Shown here: piece after piece, positions 8,200 through 16,517 of the stretch
Position numbering within the stretch: the stretch's first letter is position 1
How the letters are laid out: each line of letters starts with the position of its first letter
From: Selenomonas sp. WCT3
Lineage (GTDB): Bacteria > Bacillota > Negativicutes > Selenomonadales > Selenomonadaceae
Assembly (NCBI GenBank): GCA_900100835.1
Contig: FNCM01000010.1
Location: forward strand, 1 to 64,000
DNA length: 64,000 nt
Direction of reading: 5' to 3'
Position numbers and translations under genes: made by a program
The notes under the pieces: model-generated
The model's database searches: none
Told to the model about the DNA's origin: nothing
The model's input: only the letters and a program-made list of their open reading frames with translations

Positions 8200-9682
8200 C
8201 GTTTTCCACCTCCTCTACCACTTCAAACAAAGCCTTGGATTTCTGCAGGATTTCCTGATATTCCTTTTCCGGCACCGAATCGGCCACAATGCCAGCGCCA
8301 GACTGGATGACTGCCGTATCATCGTTTTCGATGCGCATCGTCCGCAGGGTGATACACATATCCATGTTGCCAGCAAAATCCATATACCCCACCGTTCCCG
8401 AATACGTGTCCCGCTTCACCGGCTCCAGTTCATGGATGATTTCCATGGCCCGAAGTTTGGGAGCACCACTGACGGTTCCCGCCGGGAAGGTTGCCCGCAG
8501 AACATCCATGGGCTTATATCCCTTCTTAATTTTTCCCGTAACCTCGGAAACCATATGCATGACATGGCTGAAGAATTCCACCTGCTTCAGTTTTGTCACC
8601 TTGACCGTTCCCGGTTCACTGATGCGGCCAAGGTCATTGCGGGCCAAGTCCACCAGCATGGAATGTTCGGCGACTTCTTTTGTATCGGCCTTGAGCCCTG
8701 CCGCCAATTCCTGGTCTTCCGCAGCATTTTTCCCCCGGCGGCGGGTGCCTGCGATGGGATACGTGTAGACATTATCCCCGGCTACCTTCACCAGCATCTC
8801 CGGCGATGCTCCCACCAATTTCACACTACCGAAGTTGAAATAAAACATATAGGGGGACGGGTTCACCTGCCGCAAGCGGCGGTAAAAGTGGAAACACGGC
8901 TTGGTTATTTTCTGCCGGAACTGGCGGGATGGTACCACCTGAAAGATATCCCCAGCAAAAATATAATCCTTGGCTTTGCGAATTGCTGACAGGAAATCGG
9001 CAGGAGCTTCGCCGTACTTTTTCAAAAAGTCCACCGGCTCCCGCTTGACCGGCGTCTCGATTTTATGTGGCTTGACGGGTTCCGCCAGCCGCTGCTTGAG
9101 CGCCGCCATTTTATCTTCAATAGCATTGTAGACCGCGTCGAGGTTTTCCGCCTCTTTGACATCAGCAAAATAAATCAGCCTGGCGTTATTGCGCAGGGCA
9201 TCGTATACCACCAAAATACGGCAAATCATAAACTGGCCAAGAAGCTCCTCCTCGCCAAGGTCGAGTCCACGCACCCGGTCAAAGGTAGAGACAATCTCGT
9301 AGTTGAAATAGCCCACCATGCCGCCATTCGCCAGCGGAATCGCTGCATCTTCCAGTGCCGGGCTGAAGCGGTTCATGTAATTCCGGATTGAAGCTACCGG
9401 TTCCCCCTCCACTGTTTTCATCAAATCGTTCTCTTTGATAATCAATCGGTTCTTAAATACCTGCAGCCGGGCAAAGGGTTCAGCACCGATAAAGGAATAG
9501 CGGCCAAACTGCTGATGTGTGGTATCCACCGATTCTAAAATAAAGCCCTTGTGCTCATCCACCAATTTATAATACACCGATACCGGCGTATCCATATCCA
9601 TATTGATTTCGGTTGAAACTGCGATAAGATTCTTTTCCTTCGCCAGCCGGCAAAAACCAGCGCGTGATGGTGTAAGTTCCAT
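8180..9682 (-). CDS. trpE: anthranilate synthase component I
   Basis: TrpE converts chorismate to anthranilate. At 500 residues it has the N-terminal regulatory domain (about 20-170, including LLESVDTT-like ILESVDTT and RYSFIG) and the chorismate-binding domain (about 230-490: FQVVPSRQF, PSPYMFYF, AGTRRRG, DLARNDLGR, GTVSGAPK, QSGAGIVADS). Its position after trpA is unusual, because trpE normally leads the operon. A strong hairpin terminator lies only about 20 bp before its ATG and no separate promoter is obvious, so expression may depend on read-through. PabB is the alternative assignment, but trp context and length favour TrpE. Confidence 0.94.
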   Translation of the reverse strand: MELTPSRAGFCRLAKEKNLIAVSTEINMDMDTPVSVYYKLVDEHKGFILESVDTTHQQFGRYSFIGAEPFARLQVFKNRLIIKENDLMKTVEGEPVASIRNYMNRFSPALEDAAIPLANGGMVGYFNYEIVSTFDRVRGLDLGEEELLGQFMICRILVVYDALRNNARLIYFADVKEAENLDAVYNAIEDKMAALKQRLAEPVKPHKIETPVKREPVDFLKKYGEAPADFLSAIRKAKDYIFAGDIFQVVPSRQFRQKITKPCFHFYRRLRQVNPSPYMFYFNFGSVKLVGASPEMLVKVAGDNVYTYPIAGTRRRGKNAAEDQELAAGLKADTKEVAEHSMLVDLARNDLGRISEPGTVKVTKLKQVEFFSHVMHMVSEVTGKIKKGYKPMDVLRATFPAGTVSGAPKLRAMEIIHELEPVKRDTYSGTVGYMDFAGNMDMCITLRTMRIENDDTAVIQSGAGIVADSVPEKEYQEILQKSKALFEVVEEVENDVVTFA

Positions 9683-9702
9683 CCTGTCTCACTCCATTCT
9701 AT

Positions 9703-9736
9703 AAAAAGGCCCCTGCAGGGAACGCCTGCAGGGGCT
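9703..9736 (-). terminator. intrinsic terminator or attenuator before trpE
   Basis: The stem GGCCCCTGCAGG / CCTGCAGGGGC is followed on the minus strand by CCTTTTTATA. It separates the small unknown gene from trpE and should reduce or regulate trpEG expression. Confidence 0.8.
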
Positions 9737-9756
9737 TTCTCCGGATCGTTTCATCA

Positions 9757-10023
9757 TTACCGTTGCGGCAGATTAATCTCCTGGACGATTTTATGTTCAT
9801 CGCGACCCAGGCACCATCCGAGGACTTTTATTTCCGAGTAGAGCATCACGCGCTGTTCACGGTTATCATTCTGAGACCGCATGAGCATCTGATACTGTTT
9901 TATGGCCTGCTGATATCGGGCCGAAATCTCCTGGACACTCCTCGGCTTCTCCGGACGGTTGCTGGCATGACGACGAATCATATCCTCTGCCGCATCAACG
10001 GTCTTAACATCTGTAATGATCAT
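9757..10023 (-). CDS. small protein of unknown function in the trp cluster
   Basis: This 88-residue, charged, probably helical protein (many Arg, Gln, Glu) carries no signal peptide or membrane segment. AAGGAAG lies at a good distance before the ATG, which supports a real gene. It lies 77 bp after trpA and is followed by a terminator, then trpE. I do not recognise the family. A helix-rich segment (about 27-65, QEISARYQQAIKQYQML region) may form a coiled coil. Its place between trpA and trpE suggests a link to tryptophan supply, but it may simply be a passenger. Confidence 0.7.
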   Translation of the reverse strand: MIITDVKTVDAAEDMIRRHASNRPEKPRSVQEISARYQQAIKQYQMLMRSQNDNREQRVMLYSEIKVLGWCLGRDEHKIVQEINLPQR

Positions 10024-10099
10024 ACTGGTCTTCCTTTCTGACTCATTTTACCTGATAGTATTATTCGTCATGAGAAAAGAAAACCCTTTTTCCTGCCAA

Positions 10100-10894
10100 T
10101 CAGTGACTATAGCTGGCATCCAACGCATCGCGCATATCATGAATGAGCTGCATTGCCTCCGGCAGCTGTCCATCCAACAGCCGTTTGACCACAGCACTGC
10201 CAACAATTACGGCATCGGCATGAGCCGCCGCCGCCACAGCAGCTTCCGCCGAACCGATGCCAAAACCTACCGCCAGCGGCGTATCGGTGAACTTGCGGGC
10301 CGTTTCGCAAACGCCGCCAATCACGCTGTAATCCACTTTTTTGACGCCTGTTACGCCATTGTTCGATACACAATAGATAAAGCCACGGGCATCCTGGCAG
10401 GTATCCGCCATGCGCTGTTCCGTTGTCCCCGGCGTGATAAATTCCGCCAGCACGAAGTCATATTCCGCACAGATACGCCGCATTTCCCCAGATTCTTCAT
10501 GGGGCACATCGGGAACGATAATGCCATCCATGCCAGCTTCCTTGAAATCTTTGACAAATTTCTCAAAACCATAGTGGTACATATTGTTGATATATCCCAT
10601 GCCCACGATGGGAATGTCTGAGAACTTGCGGATTTCCCGCAATACTTCCAATTCCTTAGCCAGTGTCATGTTATTCTTCAACGCAATGACCGATGCCGTC
10701 TGGATTACCGGCCCATCGGCCATGGGGTCCGAAAACGGCAGTCCCAGTTCAATCAGACTGGCTCCGTTAGCTTCGGCCTGCTTTACGGCCTCCAGCGTCG
10801 TCGCTACATCGGGAGCACCACAAGTGATGTAGACGTATATTCCCTTTTTATTGGCCGCTTTGAGCTCGGCCATTCTCTTCTCGATGCGATTCAT
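10100..10894 (-). CDS. trpA: tryptophan synthase alpha subunit
   Basis: TrpA cleaves indole-3-glycerol phosphate to indole, which is channelled to TrpB. The 264-residue TIM barrel has the catalytic Glu in [18 protein letters not shown] (first part [11 protein letters not shown]) and Asp in the [11 protein letters not shown] stretch, plus the phosphate-binding VGFGIGS. It overlaps trpB by 4 bp (ATGA type), which implies tight coupling for the alpha2-beta2 complex. Confidence 0.97.
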   Translation of the reverse strand: MNRIEKRMAELKAANKKGIYVYITCGAPDVATTLEAVKQAEANGASLIELGLPFSDPMADGPVIQTASVIALKNNMTLAKELEVLREIRKFSDIPIVGMGYINNMYHYGFEKFVKDFKEAGMDGIIVPDVPHEESGEMRRICAEYDFVLAEFITPGTTEQRMADTCQDARGFIYCVSNNGVTGVKKVDYSVIGGVCETARKFTDTPLAVGFGIGSAEAAVAAAAHADAVIVGSAVVKRLLDGQLPEAMQLIHDMRDALDASYSH

Positions 10895-12081
10895 AACTCT
10901 ACATCCTCCCCCAATGCTTTTGCTACCATTGCCACGTCTTTATCGCCGCGTCCCGACAGGCAAACAACTACCGTTTCCTCTTCCTTCGTCTGCGGCATGA
11001 GTTTTTCCAGATAAGCCAGTGCATGGGAACTTTCCAAGGCTGGAATGATTCCCTCGACCTTTGAAACACGCTGGAAGGCCTCAAGTGCCTCCGCATCCGT
11101 TACCGAAACATAGTCCACAATCCCTGCATCCTTAAAATAGGAATGCTCCGGACCGACACCAGGATAATCCAGGCCAGCAGAAATCGAATAAGCTTCTACG
11201 ACTTGTCCATCATCGGTCTGCAAGAGATAACTGTAGGCACCGTGGAGGATACCCGGCTCACCAGCACCGGAAAGGGTTTTGGCATTGTCCGCCACCGCAT
11301 CACTGCGGCCGCCAGCCTCAACGCCGAATTTCTTCACTTCCTTGTCGTTACGGAAATCATAGAAAGTTCCTATGGCATTGCTGCCGCCACCGACGCAAGC
11401 AACCATATAGTTGGGCAGGCCGCCAGTCTTTTCCTTGATTTGCTCCCGGATTTCCTCGCCGATAACTTTCTGGAAATCGCGAACAATAGTCGGATATGGA
11501 TGGGGCCCAACCGCTGAGCCGATGATGTAATGGGTATCGGTAATGTTAGTCGCCCAATAGCGGATTGCCTCACTGGTAGCATCCTTTAAAGTACCCGTAC
11601 CACTGGAAACCGGAATGACTTTTGCCCCCAAAAGTTTCATGCGGAATACGTTGAGTTTCTGCCGTTCCACGTCAACAGCCCCCATAAACACATGACATTC
11701 CATGCCAAAGAGAGCTGCCACCGTTGCCGAAGCAACACCATGCTGGCCAGCACCAGTCTCAGCAACAATGCGTTTCTTGCCCATGAGCTTTGCCAAAAGT
11801 GCCTGCCCCAATGCGTTATTGATTTTATGCGCTCCCGTATGAAGAAGGTCCTCACGCTTAAGGAAAATCTTCGCTTTGCCATAATGCTTTGTCAATTGTT
11901 CGGCATAATAGAGATTGGTGGGACGGCCTGCGTATTCGCGCAACAGGGAACGAAATTCCCGCTGGAATTCCGCATCATCTTTATATTTTTTATAGGCAGC
12001 CTCTAGCTCATTCAGTGCCGGCATGACGATTTCCGGTACATACTGTCCGCCAAACTTGCCAAATCTTCCTTTTGTATTCAT
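10891..12081 (-). CDS. trpB: tryptophan synthase beta subunit
   Basis: TrpB condenses indole with serine using pyridoxal phosphate. At 396 residues it is a TrpB1-type enzyme. The PLP lysine lies in [13 protein letters not shown], the glycine-rich phosphate loop is [10 protein letters not shown], and ETGAGQHG is the COMM-domain-adjacent motif. It starts with [17 protein letters not shown], a classic N-terminus. It lies 34 bp after trpC. Confidence 0.98.
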   Translation of the reverse strand: MNTKGRFGKFGGQYVPEIVMPALNELEAAYKKYKDDAEFQREFRSLLREYAGRPTNLYYAEQLTKHYGKAKIFLKREDLLHTGAHKINNALGQALLAKLMGKKRIVAETGAGQHGVASATVAALFGMECHVFMGAVDVERQKLNVFRMKLLGAKVIPVSSGTGTLKDATSEAIRYWATNITDTHYIIGSAVGPHPYPTIVRDFQKVIGEEIREQIKEKTGGLPNYMVACVGGGSNAIGTFYDFRNDKEVKKFGVEAGGRSDAVADNAKTLSGAGEPGILHGAYSYLLQTDDGQVVEAYSISAGLDYPGVGPEHSYFKDAGIVDYVSVTDAEALEAFQRVSKVEGIIPALESSHALAYLEKLMPQTKEEETVVVCLSGRGDKDVAMVAKALGEDVEL

Positions 12082-12115
12082 GCTATTATCTCCTAATCTT
12101 CGGTATTTACAAAGT

Positions 12116-12883
12116 TCAATGGGAAAGCGTCCGGGTCATCGCCCCAATATCCTGGGAACGAACCAGCCCCTCACCTACCAGTATTCCATCGCAGCCGGCA
12201 TCCCGGAGTACCTTGGCATCCTCGGCGCTAAAAACACCGCTCTCACTGATAAGGACGCGGTTGGAATCGGCGCTAGGAAGCAAATCCAAGGTTTGCTGAA
12301 TATCGGTCTTAAAGGTCTTCAAGTTACGATTGTTGATGCCGATAAACTCCGCCGGCGTCGAAAGAGCTGCTTTCATATCCGTCTCATCGTGAACTTCCAC
12401 CAAGGCATCCATCCCCAAACTCCAAGCCGTATAAAGATATTCCCGCAACTGCTCCGGAGTCAGGATTCTTGCAATCAACAGAATCGCATCGGCCCCCAAC
12501 ATCCGCGCCTCGTAAATCTGATATTCGTCAATGATAAAATCTTTCCGCAGCAGCGGCAGTTTTACCAGCTGGCGCACCTTGATAAAATCCTCATTACATC
12601 CTAGGAAATGCGGGTCCGTATGGACCGATAACATACTGGCACCACTTTCTTCATAGATGCGCGCCAACTCTTCCACCGTATGGGTCTTGTTAAGACGTCC
12701 CTTTGCCGGAGACTGAAGTTTGCACTCAGCGATGAGGTTCCAGTCACCCTTTTTAAATTTTTTGCTCATCCGGAAGGTATCCGGCTTTATCTTCGCTTTG
12801 ATTTCTTCCAAGGGCATATCTGCCTTGGCTGCAGCGACAATTTCTCTTTTTTTCGCCACGATTTCTGCTAATATATCTTTCAT
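12116..12883 (-). CDS. trpC: indole-3-glycerol phosphate synthase
   Basis: TrpC closes the ring of CdRP to indole-3-glycerol phosphate. The 255-residue barrel shows [12 protein letters not shown] (catalytic Lys region), [39 protein letters not shown] and LISESGV. The start overlaps the trpF stop by 4 bp. One deviation is CKLQSPAKG where many family members have CKRASPSKG, which still keeps the Lys. Confidence 0.96.
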   Translation of the reverse strand: MKDILAEIVAKKREIVAAAKADMPLEEIKAKIKPDTFRMSKKFKKGDWNLIAECKLQSPAKGRLNKTHTVEELARIYEESGASMLSVHTDPHFLGCNEDFIKVRQLVKLPLLRKDFIIDEYQIYEARMLGADAILLIARILTPEQLREYLYTAWSLGMDALVEVHDETDMKAALSTPAEFIGINNRNLKTFKTDIQQTLDLLPSADSNRVLISESGVFSAEDAKVLRDAGCDGILVGEGLVRSQDIGAMTRTLSH

Positions 12884-13509
12884 TGACGCTTTCTCCCCCG
12901 CGGCAGGCTTCTAGCTCTTCGCATAAAGGCCTGTATCTTGCTGATAGATTTTTCTTCTTCTACCTCCAAACTGCCCGATACGTCCACTCCATAAGGATGG
13001 AACGTTCGCAGCACTTTCTGCAGGTTGTCGATGTTGATGCCACCGGCAATCAACACAGGTTTTTCCACTTTCGCTATCTCTTCGGCGGCGGACCGCCAAT
13101 CAAAAGTCTCCCCGGTTCCACCGACCTTGCCTGGACGGAAGGCATCGATAAGAATCAACTCAGCCGGATACTCATTGGCTGCTTCCGCCGAAAAGTTGTC
13201 TCCATAACGGAATGCCTTGATAACGGAGCACTGTACCTTACGAGCATAAGCAGCGTTTTCGTGACCATGGAGCTGGACGAAATCAAGATGTACCTGGCGG
13301 ACAATTTCATTGACTTTCTCGATATCTTCATCAACAAATACACCGGTTTTCCAAGAATGCTGCAACTGACTGCTGATTACGGCAGCGTGTTCCGGCTCAA
13401 TATACCGATGGCTCTCGGGCCAAAAAATAAATCCAATGAAATCTGCGCCTGCCTCTTCGGCAACTTTTGCCGTCAACAGCGATTTCATACCACAAATCTT
13501 AACCTTCAT
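12880..13509 (-). CDS. trpF: phosphoribosylanthranilate isomerase
   Basis: TrpF isomerises phosphoribosylanthranilate to CdRP. The start MKVKICGMKS (Cys general base in KICGMK) at 13509 has AGGGGATGAG before it. An upstream in-frame start at 13596 would place coding sequence over the T-box terminator and is rejected. Further motifs are FIFWPESHRY, VQLHGHE, AGGINIDN and GVDVSGSLE. The resulting 209 to 210 residues fit the family. It is the first gene after the T-box leader, an unusual leading position. Confidence 0.95.
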   Translation of the reverse strand: MKVKICGMKSLLTAKVAEEAGADFIGFIFWPESHRYIEPEHAAVISSQLQHSWKTGVFVDEDIEKVNEIVRQVHLDFVQLHGHENAAYARKVQCSVIKAFRYGDNFSAEAANEYPAELILIDAFRPGKVGGTGETFDWRSAAEEIAKVEKPVLIAGGINIDNLQKVLRTFHPYGVDVSGSLEVEEEKSISKIQAFMRRARSLPRGRKRQ

Positions 13510-13530
13510 CCACTCATCCCCTAATACTAC

Positions 13531-13566
13531 AAAAGCCCCGACCGGAGAAATTCTCCAGCCGGGGCG
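13531..13566 (-). terminator. T-box-controlled terminator
   Basis: A long GC-rich stem (GCCCCGGC... with ...GTCGGGGC) is followed by TTTTGT on the minus strand. Its 5' side follows the T-box motif, as expected for the competing antiterminator. Confidence 0.88.
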
Positions 13567-13856
13567 AATCAGCTTCGCGGTACCACCCGTTTGCATGTAT
13601 CAACTACATCTCATTCCGGCACAGGACAAAAGCCGATGCCGTAGCCCGATAACGGAGGCGGCCGTTCCAGCCTACTTGCAGACATCCATCTGCTTTGGGT
13701 GGACTCTCCCGGGACCATTCAGATTACCTCACTGACCGGACTTCACACCACTGGTCTCCCAGTCTCCGGCTCGCTTGACAGCTACCTGTAATCGTACTAT
13801 TTCCCGTTCGTTGATTTTCCGTGTTAATCGACTGTAACTCTGTTAACCCGTCGATG
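13531..13856 (-). promoter_or_regulatory. T-box leader, tryptophan-specific
   Basis: The minus strand carries the conserved T-box sequence GGGTGGTACCGCG (plus about 13574-13590) followed by a terminator helix (13531-13566). In the Stem I region an AGTA segment and, on the other side, GAATGG are seen; the TGG after GAA (plus 13715-13717) fits a Trp specifier codon. Uncharged tRNA-Trp should bind and stabilise the antiterminator, allowing trpFCBA transcription. The exact Stem I fold was not computed. Confidence 0.93.
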
Positions 13857-13862
13857 TTTTAC

Positions 13863-13891
13863 ATCTTACACGCTTTTGTTTTCCTTGTCAA
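13863..13891 (-). promoter_or_regulatory. promoter of the trp operon
   Basis: On the minus strand there is TTGACA (plus 13886-13891), a 17-bp spacer and TAAGAT (plus 13863-13868), directly upstream of the T-box leader. Confidence 0.88.
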
Positions 13892-13950
13892 TACATATTT
13901 TACATTTTATGTTGTTTTTTTGTTTTTTTGTTTATAAAATGAAACTATTG

Positions 13951-14039
13951 ATTTTCCGACGAATAAGGTGGATAAAAATTTCGTTCTCAACGGAAACCAT
14001 CAAACGCTTCGTTTATGGCACTGCCCCTAACGGCGGCTA
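13951..14039. repeat. half copy of palindromic element A
   Basis: This stretch aligns with the right half of element A (about 520-604), sharing GATAAAAATTTC, the GCTTCGTTTATGGCACTGCC block and TTTCCGACGAA. About nine in ten positions agree by eye. The left half is absent. It sits between the trp promoter and the terminator of the next gene. Confidence 0.85.
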
Positions 14040-14065
14040 GGACTGAAGCAATCCTAAAAAGGCAA

Positions 14066-14112
14066 AAACTCCCCTATGACGACAGTTTTTACTGCCTTCA
14101 TAAGGGGAGTTT
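14066..14112 (-). terminator. terminator of the secreted repeat protein gene
   Basis: The stem AAACTCCCCTTATGA / CATAGGGGAGTTTTT, with additional inner pairing (GGCAGT/ACTGTC), follows the stop codon of the gene at 14148. Confidence 0.85.
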
Positions 14113-14147
14113 ATCGAGTCAACGGGCTTTTATATCCTTACCTTTAT

Positions 14148-14876
14148 TTACTTAGCCGGTTCTTCGGGAGCTGCCGGTGCGTCAACCTCGCCAGCTGGCG
14201 GTGGGCCGCCCTGCGGACCATGTCCATTCATATCCTGGGGACCGCGGCCAACATTCAGCACGCTTTTATCAACGCCCAGCTGGTCTGCTACATCACCCCA
14301 GCGATTGTTGATTTTCTTCATATCCAGAACACTCTGGATGTCCTTGTTGGCAGCTTTTGCCAGAACTCCTGCCGCCACAATATCCTGCGCATGATAGCCG
14401 TTTTTCAGCAGCGACGTGGCCGTATTTTCATCGATGCTGGCCTTCTCGGCAATCTCTTTTGCCTGCATCGTTGCCATCTTGTCCTGTACCTGCTCACGGG
14501 TGATGCCAAGCTCTTTGCCTACTTCCGGCCAGTCCTTGGTATCCGTCTTCATGCCCATGACATCCTTGAAGGATTTCCCGCTGATATTGGCAAACATAGC
14601 TGCCTGGCCAATATCACGGATATCCTTGCCCTCCTCAATAGCACTCTTGACTTCTTTCTCATCGACACCAAAGGTATCGTGAACTTTCTTAGCTGCATCA
14701 TCTGCACTCATCTGTACCGGCGGACACGGTGCCATTTTGCCCTTCTGCATAACAGCCGGACGCTGGTGTTTGTCCGCATGGGAAACCGATTTGGCACTGG
14801 CGGCATTAACACCAATTCCCGTCAACATTGCACCAGCCAATATACCTGCTACCAATTTCTTATTCGCACGTTTCAT
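14148..14876 (-). CDS. secreted protein with two tandem repeats, unknown function
   Basis: The 242-residue product starts with a clear signal peptide (cleavage likely after ASA, residue 28). Two repeats of about 67 residues follow (64-130 and 140-207). They share the pattern DI..I..AA..A....K....V..MK....W..V...LG(I/V)...V. Each repeat ends with a short W-x-x-V motif and an LG(I/V) helix, resembling small helical bundles. The C-terminus (211-242) is rich in Gly, Pro and Ala. One Cys remains in the mature protein. I do not recognise the family. A TTGACA (plus about 14977-14982) with a weak -10 could be its promoter. It is monocistronic. Confidence 0.8.
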   Translation of the reverse strand: MKRANKKLVAGILAGAMLTGIGVNAASAKSVSHADKHQRPAVMQKGKMAPCPPVQMSADDAAKKVHDTFGVDEKEVKSAIEEGKDIRDIGQAAMFANISGKSFKDVMGMKTDTKDWPEVGKELGITREQVQDKMATMQAKEIAEKASIDENTATSLLKNGYHAQDIVAAGVLAKAANKDIQSVLDMKKINNRWGDVADQLGVDKSVLNVGRGPQDMNGHGPQGGPPPAGEVDAPAAPEEPAK

Positions 14877-15115
14877 ATGTCACATCACCTTTCTATAAAT
14901 AAACCTTTTCTTTATCCATTCCTCTTGCTGAATGGTATGGTCTAAGTATAACGAAGGGTATTTAAACTAGTTTTAAATGTCAATTAAATTCCAATTCGAA
15001 TTCGATGGAAACCAACTGAAAAGATAACTATCATTTATTTTTAGAAAAAACAAGGAAAAATACGAGGAGATGTCGTATAATATATAATAGATTTTAGGAA
15101 AGAGGTGACTGTGTA

Positions 15116-15322
15116 ATGACGGAACAGGAAATTGAAAAGCTTGTCCGGGAAAAACTTAACGATGCTTATCAGTCTGAGGAGCATCCGAAAAAATTCTTCA
15201 TTACGGAGAATGGTCGTGGTGTTACGGACGGTGGCGATCTGTACAACGCTCTGCTTAACGACATGATGCGTGTTACGGAAAAAGCCCTGACGGAAATCCT
15301 GAAGGAAGCTCTGAAGAAGTAA
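15116..15322 (+). CDS. small conserved-looking protein, unknown function
   Basis: The 68-residue, charged, soluble protein begins MTEQEIEKLVREKL and ends with a Lys-rich helix. AGAGGTG lies before the ATG, a TATAAT lies near 15085, and a strong terminator follows the stop, so it is a complete monocistronic unit. The centre (KFFITENGRGVTDGGDLYN) is less helical. I do not recognise it. Confidence 0.75.
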   Translation: MTEQEIEKLVREKLNDAYQSEEHPKKFFITENGRGVTDGGDLYNALLNDMMRVTEKALTEILKEALKK

Positions 15323-15340
15323 TTCCAAAATTGCAACATA

Positions 15341-15375
15341 AAGAACGAGCCAAGCGCTGCTTGGCTCGTTCTTTT
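15341..15375 (+). terminator. terminator of the 68-residue protein gene
   Basis: A perfect stem AAGAACGAGCCAAGC with its complement, ending in TTCTTTTC on the plus strand. Confidence 0.88.
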
Positions 15376-15400
15376 CTATTATATATGCCAGGTAACGTAA

Positions 15401-15434
15401 AAAATCCCACCAGTCCAAAGACTGATGGGATTTT
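15401..15434 (-). terminator. terminator of the rplM-rpsI operon
   Basis: The stem AAAATCCCATCAGTC / GACTGGTGGGATTTT with a T run on the minus strand, about 25 bp after rpsI. Confidence 0.88.
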
Positions 15435-15459
15435 CCAATTCCGTATAAAAACGCAAGAA

Positions 15460-15852
15460 TCAACGTTTCGAGAACTGAGAAGCCTTACGAGCTTTCTTGA
15501 GACCGTATTTACGGCGCTCTTTCTCACGCGGGTCACGCGTTACGAAGCCAGCTTTCTTCAGAGCCGGACGGAGCTCAGCATCCATTTCCATGAGTGCACG
15601 GGTGATGCCATGACGAATAGCACCAGCCTGACCAGTTACACCGCCACCTGCAACGTTAGCGATGACGTCATACTTGTCGTTAGTCTCCGTAAGGTTGAGC
15701 GGCTGACGAACAATCAGTTCCAGCGTACCCAGACCAAAATACTCTTCCATGCTACGACCATTGATCGTAACTTTGCCTTCGCCTGGAACCAGACGAACAC
15801 GGGCAACGGAAGATTTTCTGCGGCCAGTGCCGTAGTAGCTTACTTGTGCCAT
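15460..15852 (-). CDS. rpsI: ribosomal protein uS9
   Basis: This 130-residue small-subunit protein has the hallmark [14 protein letters not shown] start, a GGG(V/I)[10 protein letters not shown] core and the [12 protein letters not shown] tail whose last Arg reaches the ribosomal P site. It follows rplM by 23 bp in the usual L13-S9 operon. GGGAGG precedes the ATG. Confidence 0.99.
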   Translation of the reverse strand: MAQVSYYGTGRRKSSVARVRLVPGEGKVTINGRSMEEYFGLGTLELIVRQPLNLTETNDKYDVIANVAGGGVTGQAGAIRHGITRALMEMDAELRPALKKAGFVTRDPREKERRKYGLKKARKASQFSKR

Positions 15853-15875
15853 TTAGAAGTTCCTCCCTTTCCAGA

Positions 15876-16316
15876 TTAGCGAATGTTCAGCTCGAGCTTT
15901 TCCGGCTTCTGAGCTGCATGCGGATGCTCGCTGCCAGCATAAACGCTGAGCTTACGATACATCTGAGCACCGAGGCGGTTGTGCGGCAGCATGCCTTTGA
16001 TAGCGTGCTCCAGAACGCGCTCCGGGAACTTCTCGAGCATCAGGCCAGCAGACGTGAACGTCGTGCCACCCTGGTAACCGGAATGACGGAAATAAGTCTT
16101 GTCCGTCAGTTTCTTACCCGTGAATTTTACTTTCTCTGCATTGATGACGATGACGTAATCACCCGTATCAACGTGCGGAGTAAAGGTCGGTTTATTTTTA
16201 CCGCGAAGAACTTTTGCGACTTCAGCTGCGAGGCGGCCGACAGTCTGGCCTTCAGCGTCTACAACATACCATTTGCGCTCGATATTGGATGCATTTGCCA
16301 TAAACGTTGTCTTCAT
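15876..16316 (-). CDS. rplM: ribosomal protein uL13
   Basis: This 146-residue large-subunit protein shows the family marks [37 protein letters not shown] and [18 protein letters not shown] lies before the ATG. A leader of about 100 nt separates it from a consensus promoter, leaving room for autoregulation by L13, which is known in other bacteria; no specific leader fold was established here. Confidence 0.99.
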   Translation of the reverse strand: MKTTFMANASNIERKWYVVDAEGQTVGRLAAEVAKVLRGKNKPTFTPHVDTGDYVIVINAEKVKFTGKKLTDKTYFRHSGYQGGTTFTSAGLMLEKFPERVLEHAIKGMLPHNRLGAQMYRKLSVYAGSEHPHAAQKPEKLELNIR

Positions 16317-16424
16317 GCGATTTCCCCCCTAATAATTTCATTTCTAATTTTATCGGTATATGATGCTCTTGTGTTCGGCTTCCGGGGCTAATGGATGCCT
16401 GATTCCGTAACATCACATAGAAAT

Positions 16425-16453
16425 ATTCTACTCATAAAAGTGCAACAAGTCAA
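16425..16453 (-). promoter_or_regulatory. rplM-rpsI promoter
   Basis: On the minus strand there is TTGACT (plus 16448-16453), a 17-bp spacer and TAGAAT (plus 16425-16430). Confidence 0.85.
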
Positions 16454-16486
16454 GGACTTTTTTGCATTTCTCCAGAAATTTTCTCG

Positions 16487-16517
16487 AAGTTATCCACGAG
16501 CTTTTTGTGGATAACTT
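16487..16517. other. hairpin containing two inverted DnaA-box-like sequences
   Basis: An 11-bp perfect stem AAGTTATCCAC (16487-16497 with 16507-16517) overlaps the epimerase stop codon. It presents TTATCCACG on the plus strand (16490-16498) and a perfect TTATCCACA on the minus strand (16506-16514). It may just be the epimerase terminator, although no good T tract follows. Confidence 0.5.

Noticed and set aside
13510..13596. N-terminal extension of trpF
   Set aside because: It would translate the T-box terminator region; the ATG at 13509 has its own ribosome site and the standard KICGMK start.
15019..15034. Fur-box-like sequence GATAACTATCATTTA
   Set aside because: Too few matches to the Fur consensus in an AT-rich stretch and no iron gene beside it.
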